Shown: piece after piece, positions 9,172-18,640 of the stretch
How positions within the stretch are numbered: the first letter of the stretch is position 1
Layout of the letters: the number at the start of each line of letters is the position of its first letter
NCBI RefSeq assembly: GCF_004793885.1
Contig: NZ_SRYG01000016.1
Coordinates: forward strand, 1-64,000
Direction: 5' to 3'
Length of the DNA: 64,000 nt
Source of the DNA: Dubosiella muris
GTDB taxonomy: Bacteria > Bacillota_I > Bacilli_A > Erysipelotrichales > Erysipelotrichaceae
The notes under the pieces: generated by a model
Seen by the model: only the letters and a program-made list of their open reading frames with translations
Database searches by the model: none
Told to the model about the DNA's origin: nothing
Made by a program: the position numbers and the translations under genes

Positions 9172-9639
9172 ATGGAAGAACAAGAGAAAAAGATTCCTAA
9201 ATATTTAGTGATTCCATGGAATACTTCTTTATGTCGTAATGTCACACAGCAATACCCAAACGGAAATATCGAGAAGTGGCAAATCAACGACCAGCGGATC
9301 TTCGTCTTTTTTTTGGAAATCGAAGAACCCATCGTTTTATTTCGGAGCGCGGATCTGCTGATCAATTTGAATACCCGACAAGTGTGGCGCGAAGGAGTGG
9401 AGCTATCCATCAAGCGCGAAGGGTTTTCCTTGCTAAGACGGCTGGTTCTGGATTATCGCTTAACAAAATCCCGCGAGGAATTGATGATGATTACCAAACG
9501 CGGTGCGATGGATAACGCGCTGTCGCATTGCGTGAGCCGGCTCAGAAAAGCGTTAGGGACGTATAGGGGACAGCCCTATATTGACACGGTGACGGGCGTA
9601 GGATACCGCTGGCACTTTCCCGTTGTCAAAATTGAATAA
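9172..9639 (+). CDS. Orphan OmpR-type winged-helix protein
   Basis: A 155-aa protein whose C-terminal half (about 60-155) is a Trans_reg_C winged helix: SIKREGFSLLRRLVLDYR, then the recognition-helix segment NALSHCVSRLRKALG and the wing YIDTVTGVGYRWHFP. The N-terminal 60 residues are not a receiver: there is no aspartate phosphorylation pocket. The start at 9172 is chosen for AAGGAG upstream; the frame is open to 9115. It is monocistronic, between a terminator and the glgP promoter. Transcription factors of this kind act without phosphorylation, and the regulated gene is unknown. Confidence 0.8.
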   Translation: MEEQEKKIPKYLVIPWNTSLCRNVTQQYPNGNIEKWQINDQRIFVFFLEIEEPIVLFRSADLLINLNTRQVWREGVELSIKREGFSLLRRLVLDYRLTKSREELMMITKRGAMDNALSHCVSRLRKALGTYRGQPYIDTVTGVGYRWHFPVVKIE

Positions 9640-9688
9640 ATATTTCTTCTTTTCCTTCTTTTTTTTCGATGAATCTTGGGGAAAATGT

Positions 9689-9716
9689 TTGATTTATGGG
9701 ATTCTCTTGGTATAAT
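9689..9716 (+). promoter_or_regulatory. Promoter of glgP
   Basis: TTGATT (9689-9694), 16-bp spacer, perfect TATAAT (9711-9716). An ACAGGAGGG RBS precedes the ATG at 9738. Confidence 0.75.
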
Positions 9717-9737
9717 TTAACGACAGGAGGGAATTTT

Positions 9738-12146
9738 ATGTCGAATTTTAGTTCGAAAGAAAAGTTTGTCGAAAGCTTTAAACTGGCAGTATCTGAGCAA
9801 TATGGTCGGGATTTTGAAGACACGTATCCAGTGGAGCGGTATGTCGTATTGGGGGAGATGATTCGCGACTACGCCGGCATTCATTGGAAAGAGACGAAGA
9901 ATGCGATCAAGAAATCGCATACCAAACAGCTCTATTATTTTTCTATGGAGTTTTTGATGGGACGGTTGCTGACGAGCAACTTAATGAATCTCGGACTTTA
10001 TGATGTGGTAAAGGACGGATTGGAAGAATGCGGATTGAGTATTAACGAACTGGAGGAAATGGAAAGCGATGCCGGACTGGGAAACGGTGGACTGGGACGT
10101 CTTGCCGCCTGCTTCCTGGATTCGCTGGCTTCTTTGGATCTGGCGGGGAATGGAAACTGTATTCGTTACCGCTACGGTTTGTTTAAGCAGAAAATCGAAA
10201 ACTTCCGTCAAGTCGAGTTGCCGGATTGCTGGCTGAAAAACGGAAACGTTTGGGAGATCTGGAAACCGCAACACGCCGTGCAAGTCAAGTTTGGCGGCAA
10301 GATCGACGCGTACATGGATTATAATGGGAAATTCCACATGGAGTACGCGCCGGATTTTGTCGTGCGGGCCGTTCCGTATGACGAGCCGATCGTGGGATAT
10401 CATACAAAGACCACGAACACTTTGCGCTTATGGGATGCCGAAGTCGACGAAGACTCGGTACAGTCCGGAAATTTAAGCAAGTATTTGAATGACGTACTGG
10501 CGCTGACGACCAACGTCTATCCGGACGATTCCACAACGGATGGAAAAAAACTGCGATTAAAACAAGAGTACTTTTTTGTGTGCGCGGGCATCAACCAAAT
10601 CATTGAATCGCATTTGCGCGTGTACCCAAGCCTGGACAACTTACCGGAAAAAGTGGCAATTCAGCTGAACGACACGCATCCGGTTCTTGTGATTCCGGAA
10701 CTGATGCGTGTACTGATGGACGACTACAACTACGACTGGGATCCAGCGTGGGATATCGTACGCCGGACCGTGGCGTATACCAATCACACCGTCATGGCGG
10801 AAGCGTTGGAGAAATGGCCGCAAGATATGATGCGGGAGCTTTTGCCGCGCGTATATATGATCATCGAGGAAATCGACCGCCGGTTCCGCTATGAGATCGA
10901 GCATCAGGGAAAAGGCTATTTGGCTTCGCAAGTCGGCATTTTAAAAGACAATCAGGTCCATATGGCTCACTTGGCGATCGTGGGCAGCCACAGCGTCAAC
11001 GGGGTGGCCAAGATCCATACGCAGATTTTGATTGACGATGTCATGAGCGCGTTCGCCGGGTTGTATCCGGGACGTTTCAATAATAAAACCAACGGGGTCA
11101 CGCATCGCCGGTGGCTGCTGTACTCCAACCCGCAGCTGGCGCGGTTGATCGAGGACACGATCGGGGACGGCTTTATCAAGGATCCGGAACAGCTGACCAG
11201 ACTTATGGTGCATGTGGACGATCCTCGTCTTCAGGAGCGCTTTATGCAAGTGAAACGGGAGCGCAAGGAAATACTGGCTAAATACGTCAAAGATACGCTG
11301 AATATCGACATTGATATTGACTCGATTTTCGACTGCCAGGCGAAGCGTTTGCATGCCTACAAGCGTCAGCTGCTCAACATTTTCCACATCATGCATTTGT
11401 ACTTGCGGATGAAAAAAGATCCGAATTTCCGAATTTATCCGAGAACGTTCTTCTTCTCGGCCAAGGCGGCGCCAAGCTACGCGTTGGCAAAGGAAATTAT
11501 TAAGCTGATCAACATGGTCGCGGACAAAGTCAACAACGACCCGGAAATTTCCCGGTTCATGAAAGTGGTGTTCATTCCGAATTATTCGGTTTCCGTGGCC
11601 GAGATCTTGTTGAACGCCGCCGATGTCAGCGAGCAAATCTCGACCGCCGGCAAAGAGGCGAGCGGAACCGGAAACATGAAATATATGATGAACGGGGCGC
11701 TGACTCTAGGTACGCTGGATGGCGCAAATGTGGAAATCGTAGAGCAAGTCGGTTACGACAACGCGGAAATCTTTGGCCTCCACGTGGAAGATATCAACGA
11801 ATTGCGGAAGGAAAACTCCTACAATGTTTGGAATCTCTACAACAACAACGCCAATATCCGCGAGGTAATCGAGAGCCTCAAAAACAACACATGGTCGAAC
11901 GATCCAAACGAGTTCCAGCAAATTTACAACGATTTGATGCTTCGCAACGACGAGTTCTTCGTTTTGGCGGACTTCGAAGCGTATATTTACGCGCAGTCCC
12001 TTGTGCAGCAGATGTATGAGGATCGCTCGCGCTGGGCGCGGATGATGCTGGTCAATATCGCGAAATCCGGTTATTTCTCCAGCGATCGGACGATTCGGGA
12101 ATACGCCAATGAAATCTGGGGATTGACTCCAATTCCATTCGACTAA
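9738..12146 (+). CDS. glgP: Glycogen/maltodextrin phosphorylase
   Basis: GT35 phosphorylase releasing glucose 1-phosphate from alpha-1,4-glucan ends. The 802-aa protein has YYFSMEFLMGRLL near residue 70, GLGNGGLGRLAACFLDSLA near 115, QLNDTHP near 310, and the PLP-lysine block EASGTGNMKYMMNGALT with the Schiff-base lysine at 648. Length is typical of the family without regulatory extensions. It has its own promoter and terminator and no adjacent glycogen synthesis genes, so it probably serves stored or imported glucans encoded elsewhere. Confidence 0.97.
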   Translation: MSNFSSKEKFVESFKLAVSEQYGRDFEDTYPVERYVVLGEMIRDYAGIHWKETKNAIKKSHTKQLYYFSMEFLMGRLLTSNLMNLGLYDVVKDGLEECGLSINELEEMESDAGLGNGGLGRLAACFLDSLASLDLAGNGNCIRYRYGLFKQKIENFRQVELPDCWLKNGNVWEIWKPQHAVQVKFGGKIDAYMDYNGKFHMEYAPDFVVRAVPYDEPIVGYHTKTTNTLRLWDAEVDEDSVQSGNLSKYLNDVLALTTNVYPDDSTTDGKKLRLKQEYFFVCAGINQIIESHLRVYPSLDNLPEKVAIQLNDTHPVLVIPELMRVLMDDYNYDWDPAWDIVRRTVAYTNHTVMAEALEKWPQDMMRELLPRVYMIIEEIDRRFRYEIEHQGKGYLASQVGILKDNQVHMAHLAIVGSHSVNGVAKIHTQILIDDVMSAFAGLYPGRFNNKTNGVTHRRWLLYSNPQLARLIEDTIGDGFIKDPEQLTRLMVHVDDPRLQERFMQVKRERKEILAKYVKDTLNIDIDIDSIFDCQAKRLHAYKRQLLNIFHIMHLYLRMKKDPNFRIYPRTFFFSAKAAPSYALAKEIIKLINMVADKVNNDPEISRFMKVVFIPNYSVSVAEILLNAADVSEQISTAGKEASGTGNMKYMMNGALTLGTLDGANVEIVEQVGYDNAEIFGLHVEDINELRKENSYNVWNLYNNNANIREVIESLKNNTWSNDPNEFQQIYNDLMLRNDEFFVLADFEAYIYAQSLVQQMYEDRSRWARMMLVNIAKSGYFSSDRTIREYANEIWGLTPIPFD

Positions 12147-12158
12147 AACAATCCTTTG

Positions 12159-12186
12159 AGAGGAACGACAAGTTCCTCTTTTTTTG
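12159..12186 (+). terminator. Terminator of glgP
   Basis: AGAGGAAC (12159-12166) pairs perfectly with GTTCCTCT (12172-12179), followed by seven T. Confidence 0.88.
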
Positions 12187-12199
12187 CGTCGAATTGACG

Positions 12200-12205
12200 T
12201 ATAAT
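12200..12205 (+). promoter_or_regulatory. -10 box of dxr
   Basis: A perfect TATAAT lies 27 bases before the dxr ATG, and AAAGGAG serves as RBS. The -35 is not clear. Confidence 0.55.
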
Positions 12206-12231
12206 AAAATCAAAAAACAAAGGAGATCACT

Positions 12232-13365
12232 ATGAAAAAAATATTATTGCTGGGGGCGACGGGGTCCATCGGGCAGCAGACCATCGACGTCATCGAGCAG
12301 CACCCCGATTTATTTGAACTCGTAGGTGTCAGCGCCGGAACGAGCGAAGCAGCGCTTCACGATATCGTCGCCCGCCATCCGGGCATTCAAGTGGTTGGAA
12401 TGGCGGTCGCGCCCGAAACGGCGTTCGAAGGAAAAAAAACATTTGTCGGAGAGGACAATATGACAGAGTGCATTCAGAACTGCGATTACGACTTGCTGGT
12501 GAACGCGACCGTTGGATTTCGAGGGTTGAAGCCGACGCTCGCCTCGCTCAACAAAGGCGTCGACGTGGCGCTGGCCAACAAGGAAAGTCTAGTCGCGGGC
12601 GGCGCGCTCGTACGCAAGACACTGGAGGAAACCAAGACCAGGTTGTATCCAATCGACTCGGAGCATAGCGCAATCTTTCAATGCCTGCAAGGCAATACGA
12701 CGCGGGAGGTGTCCCGTCTGATTATTACGGCTTCCGGCGGCAGCTTCCGGGATCTCGACCGCAGCCAGCTGCGCGATGTAAGCGTCGAGCAGGCGCTGGC
12801 CCATCCAAATTGGAATATGGGAAAACGGATCACGATTGACAGCGCAACGATGGTCAACAAAGGCTTTGAGGTCATCGAAGCCCATTATTTGTTTGACTTG
12901 CCTTTTTCGCAAATCGACGTCGTTCTCCACGCGGAAAGCATTGTGCACTCGATGGTTGAATTTGCGGATCACGCCGTGATGGCACAGCTTGGAAGCGCGG
13001 ATATGCGTTTGCCAATCCAGTACGCGCTGGCTTATCCGCAACGACTCGATCTCCAAGAGGAAAAGCCGCTGGATATGACGAAAACGAGGGATCTTCACTT
13101 TCGGCAAATGGACGAGGCGCGCTTTCCGATGCTGCGCGTCGCCTACGAGGCGGGCGAAAAGGAAGGCAACGCCGGAGCGATTTTCAATGGTGCCGACGAA
13201 CAAGCCGTGGAAATGTTTTTGCGCGGGAAAATCGGATTTCTTGACATTGAAACGAGCATCCAAAAAGCGCTGGAGCACGTCGAATACATACAGGATCCGG
13301 ATTATGAGCAGCTGGCGCAAAGCGACTACAAAGCGCGGGAATTTGTGAAAAACTATTGGAGCTAG
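12232..13365 (+). CDS. dxr: 1-deoxy-D-xylulose 5-phosphate reductoisomerase
   Basis: Second enzyme of the MEP isoprenoid pathway, converting DXP to MEP with NADPH and a divalent metal. Motifs: NADPH loop LLGATGSIGQQTIDVI at the start, ANKESLVAGG, metal-binding PIDSEHSAIFQ near residue 142, ITASGGSF, and HPNWNMGKRITIDSATMVNKG with the substrate-binding residues. The 377 aa are full length. It is alone here; the usual rseP/uppS/cdsA neighbours are absent. Confidence 0.97.
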   Translation: MKKILLLGATGSIGQQTIDVIEQHPDLFELVGVSAGTSEAALHDIVARHPGIQVVGMAVAPETAFEGKKTFVGEDNMTECIQNCDYDLLVNATVGFRGLKPTLASLNKGVDVALANKESLVAGGALVRKTLEETKTRLYPIDSEHSAIFQCLQGNTTREVSRLIITASGGSFRDLDRSQLRDVSVEQALAHPNWNMGKRITIDSATMVNKGFEVIEAHYLFDLPFSQIDVVLHAESIVHSMVEFADHAVMAQLGSADMRLPIQYALAYPQRLDLQEEKPLDMTKTRDLHFRQMDEARFPMLRVAYEAGEKEGNAGAIFNGADEQAVEMFLRGKIGFLDIETSIQKALEHVEYIQDPDYEQLAQSDYKAREFVKNYWS

Positions 13366-13421
13366 CAATCTGATTTAAATCTTGATACAATGAAGTGTGT
13401 GCGCAGAAAGGATGTGAGCGT

Positions 13422-14810
13422 ATGAACAAACGATTGTGGATCACCATGGCCGGCACGATGCTTGGAATGGGCACCGTCACCGCCGGGATGCCGATAACGG
13501 CTCAGGAAACTTTGACAACAGTCGTCGTGCAAGATCCGACCGTCATCACAACGGCCGATCAGTTTATCGACACTTATTGTTCGATCCAGATCCAGCAACT
13601 TGATCCGGTGACGAAAGCCGTCATCATGGATCCTGCCACCGCAAAACCGAAAACGACCCCGCAGCTCATCACAGGGGTAGATGAAACCAATTATACGATC
13701 GTGCTGGAGGGCGCGGGAAAACTACCTGCGTTTTCCGCCGCTTTTCAGCAAGATGTCAAAACGAAGTTTGGCGAACGGATCGCGCAGGCGAAAGCCAATC
13801 CGGGTCTGGGCGTCATTACGCTGACAACCTATGACGACCTGGTGGCTGCCGCCAATCAGGTCAAGGCGAAAATCGACGAGGAAAACGCGAAAAAGGAACA
13901 AGAGGCAGCCGCGACGGTGAACCCGCAGCCTACGCCGGAACCGACGCCGATTCCGGAACAACCGGCTGAAAATCCGACGCCGGAACAGCCAGTCGATCCG
14001 ACTCCGGTCCAGCCTGCTCCACAGGCTCCGGCTGAGCAACCGCAGACACCAGCGGAAGAACAGCCTGGTCCACTTGAGCAACCGGCGCCTGCGCCGACCC
14101 CGGAGCAGCCGGCTGAAAATCCGGATTTGCCATCTGTCGAGAAAACTGAGCCAGACGAGGAGACACTCGAGACGCCGGAAGATCCGGTTGAGCAGCCAAC
14201 CGCTTTCCAGCCGATGACGCTCGCTTTCGTGAGCGAGAACGCCGAACCGGCTTTTGGTGCCGAGCCAAAAACTTCCTTGCTGGCGCAAGCCGCTTTCGAA
14301 CCGGAAGTGCAGCCGCAGCAAGAGCTCGTTTTACCGACAGCCGCAGCGCCGGTTTTGCCGGTCGAAGCCGCGCCGCAGGTAGCGCAGCCGGCCGAAACGA
14401 CCGTGGCGAAAAACGAAGCGGTATCGAAAACAGAAGAGCCGACGCCCAAGTCGTCGAGCGCTGCGGATGAATTTATCGCCACGTATGCCAGCGAGAGCGG
14501 AATGATGTATCGAAGCGCGACTGGCGCCAATTACACCAAAATCATTTCCGGTTTGTCTTCCTGGAATAAATTGAGCCGTTCGGATAAAGAGGCGGTCAAT
14601 ACCAAGCTACAAAACGCAGGCGGAAAGTCGTATCAGAAGCTGCTGCAGGAAGCGCAGTCGATCCAGTTTGCGACGCCGGCTGTCACACCGGGGCGTCTTG
14701 TTCCGCGAATCAACACCGCGACGACGACCCATGCCGGTCTTTACGGTTTGCTTTGTGGTCTGGCGAGCGCTGTGCTTGGCTATTTGTTCACAAAACGAAA
14801 AGAATTCTAA
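13422..14810 (+). CDS. Secreted proline-rich surface protein with a C-terminal membrane anchor
   Basis: A 462-aa protein with an N-terminal signal peptide (about 1-28, ending near ITAQE), an N-domain (about 40-155), a long Pro/Glu/Gln-rich linker (about 160-270) of PEQPAENP-like repeats, an Ala/Pro region, a second small domain (about 348-425), and a C-terminal membrane helix followed by KRKEF. There is no LPXTG sorting motif, so it should be membrane- rather than sortase-anchored. The two domains share the start AD-Q/E-FI-D/A-TY, NYT in the middle and a final amphipathic helix, so they look like divergent duplicates. The function is unknown; the extended linker suggests spanning the cell wall. 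Confidence 0.8.
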   Translation: MNKRLWITMAGTMLGMGTVTAGMPITAQETLTTVVVQDPTVITTADQFIDTYCSIQIQQLDPVTKAVIMDPATAKPKTTPQLITGVDETNYTIVLEGAGKLPAFSAAFQQDVKTKFGERIAQAKANPGLGVITLTTYDDLVAAANQVKAKIDEENAKKEQEAAATVNPQPTPEPTPIPEQPAENPTPEQPVDPTPVQPAPQAPAEQPQTPAEEQPGPLEQPAPAPTPEQPAENPDLPSVEKTEPDEETLETPEDPVEQPTAFQPMTLAFVSENAEPAFGAEPKTSLLAQAAFEPEVQPQQELVLPTAAAPVLPVEAAPQVAQPAETTVAKNEAVSKTEEPTPKSSSAADEFIATYASESGMMYRSATGANYTKIISGLSSWNKLSRSDKEAVNTKLQNAGGKSYQKLLQEAQSIQFATPAVTPGRLVPRINTATTTHAGLYGLLCGLASAVLGYLFTKRKEF

Positions 14811-14812
14811 AG

Positions 14813-14834
14813 AGAGTCGTATGACTCTTTTTTT
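14813..14834 (+). terminator. Terminator of the surface-protein gene
   Basis: AGAGTC (14813-14818) pairs with GACTCT (14823-14828) and is followed by a T run. Confidence 0.75.
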
Positions 14835-14884
14835 CGTTCGTTATTTTTTATATAATAAAAGATAGCAGAAAGGTTTGTGAAGAA

Positions 14885-16420
14885 ATGAACTCAATCAAAC
14901 AATATATTGGGCTAATGCTGAAAAGAGCCCAGCTATACCGTAACGGCGGATATAAAAACGCAAAACCTCTCACGCGAACTGTTGAAGATTATCAAGCGCA
15001 TTTTTTCGCTTTTTTGATCGATGTGAATATTTGTCTTCTTCCTGTCTATATTTGGGTTATTGAGTTTTTGCTCATTTTATGCGGGTTGATCCCGCCCCAT
15101 TTTTTTGATTTGCTGTTTTACTTAATGTACGCGTTGCTGTTTGTCACGTGTGTGATCCTTCTTTCGGTCGTTACGGCCCGCTTTCAAGGGCAGACGATTG
15201 GATATTCCCTGATGGGATTGCGCCTGGTGGGCCGGAACAAGCGGGAAGCTTCGCCTTTGACGCTCATCATGCGGCAGGTTTTCGGCTTTGGCGTGCCGAC
15301 AATGGTGCTTGGCTTTTTCTTTAAGACGACCGGTATGGTTGGATGGTGGGCGCTCAACGGATTGTGCGCGCTGGCCATGCCAAACCAGCAGACGATCTTC
15401 GATCTCGTTTTCAAGCTGATTTTAGTCCGCGATCCGGAAACGAACATCGAGATTCGGGAGAAAGCGGAAGCCGAGCCGGCGAAGGAGAGAAAACCCGCAG
15501 TCAAAAAACAAAAAGAGGAGCTGGACGTTTCGCCGATCGACTTGCACATTCGCTCCAATTACAGCGACGACGGCTACTACGACGTGGAGGAGATTTTCAA
15601 GCAGGCGAAAAAACTGGGACTGGAAACGATTTCGATTACCGACCATAACTGCGCCCGCGTCAACGCGGCCGCTCCGCGATTCGCGAAACTGTACGACATC
15701 CAGTACATTCCAGGCGTGGAATTTGATTGTCAGTACAATGGCGAGCGGCTTCGTATTTTGGGCTACTACATTGACTGGAATCAGGAAATCTTCAACGTTT
15801 TGGAGCAGGAATCGTTGCGTCGCGAAAAGGAAATGTCGATTGAACGGGTGAAGAAGTTCGAACAGTATTCGGGCATCGTCATCGACCTCGATTCCCTGAT
15901 GTCCAATTCCCGGTTCCAGACGATTACCGCGCAGCAAATCACGGAGATGGTTTTCCGGAATCGGCAAACGCGGAAACTACCGTTTGTGACAAAATATTTG
16001 GATCGCTGCGCCAACGAGAAAGAGGCGATGGCCCGTTTTAAAAACGACGTGTTCGGTAAAAGCGGTTCATGCTTCGTGGAAGGAAAATATCCTTCCGCTG
16101 AAGAAATCATCGACGCGATCCACGACGCCAACGGCATCGCGATCTTGTCCAGCTGGCATTTGGACTACATCGACGACCACACGATCGAGGAGCTGATCGG
16201 ATTGGGTCTGGATGGAATCGAGTGCTTCTCGCCGGCGATTCAAAAACAGACGATGACCGCGTTGCTGCGGCTTGTTCAAAAAAATAAACTATTCGTTTCC
16301 GCCGGAAGCGATTTCCACGGCCCGAACCGGCCTGGACGCGATCTGGGCGTAACGAACTGCCCGGATAAAGGTCTTGCGCTCGTTCGCATCTTTACCAAAG
16401 CGGCGGACATGACAAAGTAG
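14885..16420 (+). CDS. RDD membrane domain fused to a PHP phosphoesterase domain
   Basis: A 511-aa fusion. Residues about 30-185 form an RDD-type membrane domain with three to four helices (start of domain near AHFFAFLIDVNICLLP; GQTIGYSLMGLRLVG). A Lys/Glu linker (about 188-215) leads to a cytoplasmic PHP domain (217-505) with ITDHN, PGVEFD, SSWHLD and AGSDFHG metal motifs. The first PHP motif is DLHIRSNYSDDG: H221 is kept, but the second histidine is Arg223. PHP enzymes hydrolyse phosphoesters, often nucleotides. A TATAAT lies at 14851-14856 and AGAAAGG is the RBS. It is 14 bp ahead of metG, so it is in the same operon. Confidence 0.85.
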   Translation: MNSIKQYIGLMLKRAQLYRNGGYKNAKPLTRTVEDYQAHFFAFLIDVNICLLPVYIWVIEFLLILCGLIPPHFFDLLFYLMYALLFVTCVILLSVVTARFQGQTIGYSLMGLRLVGRNKREASPLTLIMRQVFGFGVPTMVLGFFFKTTGMVGWWALNGLCALAMPNQQTIFDLVFKLILVRDPETNIEIREKAEAEPAKERKPAVKKQKEELDVSPIDLHIRSNYSDDGYYDVEEIFKQAKKLGLETISITDHNCARVNAAAPRFAKLYDIQYIPGVEFDCQYNGERLRILGYYIDWNQEIFNVLEQESLRREKEMSIERVKKFEQYSGIVIDLDSLMSNSRFQTITAQQITEMVFRNRQTRKLPFVTKYLDRCANEKEAMARFKNDVFGKSGSCFVEGKYPSAEEIIDAIHDANGIAILSSWHLDYIDDHTIEELIGLGLDGIECFSPAIQKQTMTALLRLVQKNKLFVSAGSDFHGPNRPGRDLGVTNCPDKGLALVRIFTKAADMTK

Positions 16421-16434
16421 AGAGGAGTTCCTTT

Positions 16435-18405
16435 ATGAGTACAAAAGAACCTTATTATTTAACTACGGCCATTGCTTACACATCTGGCCGTCCCCACATT
16501 GGAAATACGTATGAAATCATTCTTTCGGATGCGATCGCGCGATTCAAACGGGCCCAGGGATACGACGTGTTTTTTCAAACCGGTACCGACGAGCACGGAA
16601 TCAAGATCGAGGAAAAAGCGAAAGAAGCGGGAATCACGCCGCAGCAGTTTGTCGACGACGTGGCGGGAACGATTCGCGCCAACTGGGATTTGATGAACAC
16701 AAGCTATGATTATTTCATCCGGACCAGCGACGAAGACCATGTCAAAGCGGTCCAGAAGATTTTCAAGCGGTTTTACGAGCAAGGCGACATTTATAAAGAC
16801 GAATACGAAGGCTGGTACTGCACCCCTTGCGAATCGTTTTGGACTGAAAGCCAGCTTGTGGACGGGAAGTGTCCGGATTGCGGCAGACCCGTTCAAAAAG
16901 CCAAAGAGGAGGCGTATTTCTTCAATATGCAGAAATACGCGGACCGGCTCATTCAATACATTGAGGAGCATCCGGATTTCATTCAGCCGGAATCGCGCAA
17001 AAACGAAATGCTGAACAACTTTTTGCGTCCGGGACTTCAAGATCTTTGCGTATCCAGAACGTCCTTTACATGGGGCGTGCCGGTCGACTTCGATCCGAAA
17101 CACGTGATTTACGTTTGGGTCGACGCGTTGAGCAACTATATCACAAGTCTTGGATACGACGCGCAAGCCGAGGAACAGTCGGACCAGTTCAAAAAATACT
17201 GGCCGGCGACGCACATTATCGGAAAGGATATTTTGCGCTTCCACACGATTTACTGGCCAATCTTTTTGATGGCGCTGGATTTGCCGCTGCCAAAGAAAGT
17301 CTTCGGTCATCCTTGGCTGTTGTTTGGCGATGGCAAAATGTCAAAATCGAAAGGCAATGTCATGTACGCCGAAGAGCTCGTTCGCTATTTTGGCGTCGAC
17401 GCGGTACGCTATTACTGCCTGCATGAGATGCCGTTTGCCAACGACGGAACGATTACGTGGGAATTGCTTATTGAGCGGATCAATTCGGATTTGGCCAATA
17501 TTTTAGGCAATCTGGTTTCCCGCACGATTTCCATGGTGAACAAGTATTTTGACGGGGAAATTACCAACCCGAAAGTTTACGATCCGGTGGATGAGGGGCT
17601 TATTTCGACCGCTCTGGAAACGAAGGAAAAAGTCGAAGAAAAGATGGAAGACCTGCAAGTGGGCGCCGCTTTGGATGAAATATTCAAACTGCTTCGCCGG
17701 ACCAATAAGTATATTGATGAAACGTCGCCTTGGGTCTTGGCGAAAAACGAAGAGGATCGCGCGCGGCTGGCGACGGTATTGTACAATTTGCTGGAGTCGA
17801 TTCGAATCGCGGCGGTGTTGCTGGAAAGCTTCCTGCCGGAAACGAGCGAAAAGATTTTGGACATGCTCAATACCGGGCAGCGGTCGCTGGAATCGACTGA
17901 GTCGTTTGGCCATTTGGAAACCGGCGGCCATGTCGTGAAGAAAGCGCCAGTCTTATTCGCCCGTATTGATGAAAAGGAATTTTTCGAACAGCTTGAAAAA
18001 GATCAGGCCAAAGAAAAGAAAGCGAAAGAAAAAGCCGAGAAAAAAGACGCCAAAGTCGAACCGGTCGCCAATGAAAAGAAGCCTGAAATCACGATTGACG
18101 ACTTCGCGAAGGTCGAGCTGAAAGTCGGCACGATTATCGAATGCAAGCCGCACCCGAAGGCGGACCGTTTGCTCGTGGAGCAAATCGACTTGGGCGACGA
18201 AGTGCGGCAAGTGGTGAGCGGAATCGCCGAACACTACAAGCCGGAAGAGCTTGTGGGAAAACAAGTGATCGTCGTCACCAATTTGAAGCCTGTCAAGCTG
18301 AGGGGAGTCGAATCGCAAGGCATGCTGCTTTGCGCGGCCAACGACAAGGATCTTAGCTTTGTCAGTGTGGCCAAAGACATGCCAAATGGCACGACTGTTC
18401 GCTAA
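16435..18405 (+). CDS. metG: Methionyl-tRNA synthetase with C-terminal tRNA-binding domain
   Basis: Class I aminoacyl-tRNA synthetase. The 656-aa protein shows the HIGN signature within SGRPHIGNTYE near residue 20, a two-CxxC zinc knuckle (CTPC, then CPDC) near 127-146, the KMSKSKGN loop near 300, an anticodon-binding helical domain, a Lys/Glu linker (about 520-555), and a C-terminal EMAP/Trbp111-like OB domain (KVELKVGTIIECKPHPKADRL). This is the long form typical of Bacillota. It follows the RDD-PHP gene and overlaps a small membrane gene by 1 bp. Confidence 0.97.
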   Translation: MSTKEPYYLTTAIAYTSGRPHIGNTYEIILSDAIARFKRAQGYDVFFQTGTDEHGIKIEEKAKEAGITPQQFVDDVAGTIRANWDLMNTSYDYFIRTSDEDHVKAVQKIFKRFYEQGDIYKDEYEGWYCTPCESFWTESQLVDGKCPDCGRPVQKAKEEAYFFNMQKYADRLIQYIEEHPDFIQPESRKNEMLNNFLRPGLQDLCVSRTSFTWGVPVDFDPKHVIYVWVDALSNYITSLGYDAQAEEQSDQFKKYWPATHIIGKDILRFHTIYWPIFLMALDLPLPKKVFGHPWLLFGDGKMSKSKGNVMYAEELVRYFGVDAVRYYCLHEMPFANDGTITWELLIERINSDLANILGNLVSRTISMVNKYFDGEITNPKVYDPVDEGLISTALETKEKVEEKMEDLQVGAALDEIFKLLRRTNKYIDETSPWVLAKNEEDRARLATVLYNLLESIRIAAVLLESFLPETSEKILDMLNTGQRSLESTESFGHLETGGHVVKKAPVLFARIDEKEFFEQLEKDQAKEKKAKEKAEKKDAKVEPVANEKKPEITIDDFAKVELKVGTIIECKPHPKADRLLVEQIDLGDEVRQVVSGIAEHYKPEELVGKQVIVVTNLKPVKLRGVESQGMLLCAANDKDLSFVSVAKDMPNGTTVR

Positions 18406-18596
18406 TGAGCGATGAAATGAAAGTCCTGTTCCGCCAGCTGCAGCTGGCGGGGCTTGGAATCGTGATCGGCGCGGTTGGCTTGCTGGCGGATCGAATGCCG
18501 ATTTTCTATATCGGGATTGGCGTTCTTTTGCTGGGAATCGCCCGTTTTGTGATGCTGAAAAAATATATCCGCGATTTGAACGAGAAAAAGGATTGA
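18405..18596 (+). CDS. Small membrane protein, 63 aa
   Basis: Starts in a TAATG overlap with the metG stop. Two hydrophobic helices (about 13-30 and 32-50) make a hairpin with charged ends (MSDEMKV, KKYIRDLNEKKD). Unrecognised. The one-base overlap with metG implies translational coupling. Confidence 0.65.
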   Translation: MSDEMKVLFRQLQLAGLGIVIGAVGLLADRMPIFYIGIGVLLLGIARFVMLKKYIRDLNEKKD

Positions 18597-18618
18597 AAAT
18601 CCGGGCGGATTTTGTTTA
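18596..18618 (+). terminator. Weak terminator-like hairpin after metG operon
   Basis: AAAATCC pairs with GGATTTT over a GGGC loop, followed by GTTTAAAT rather than a pure T run. It is probably the metG operon terminator, but weak. Confidence 0.45.
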
Positions 18619-18640
18619 AATAAAGGCACAATTTGATCAA

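Noticed and set aside
12589-13368. 259-codon frame antisense to dxr
   Set aside because: Shadow of codon bias in dxr, without start signals.
13722-14530. Arg- and Ser/Gly-rich frames antisense to the surface protein gene
   Set aside because: They mirror the proline-rich repeat; composition is artefactual.
14690-14810. LPXTG sorting signal in the surface protein
   Set aside because: No LPXTG or variant before the C-terminal helix.
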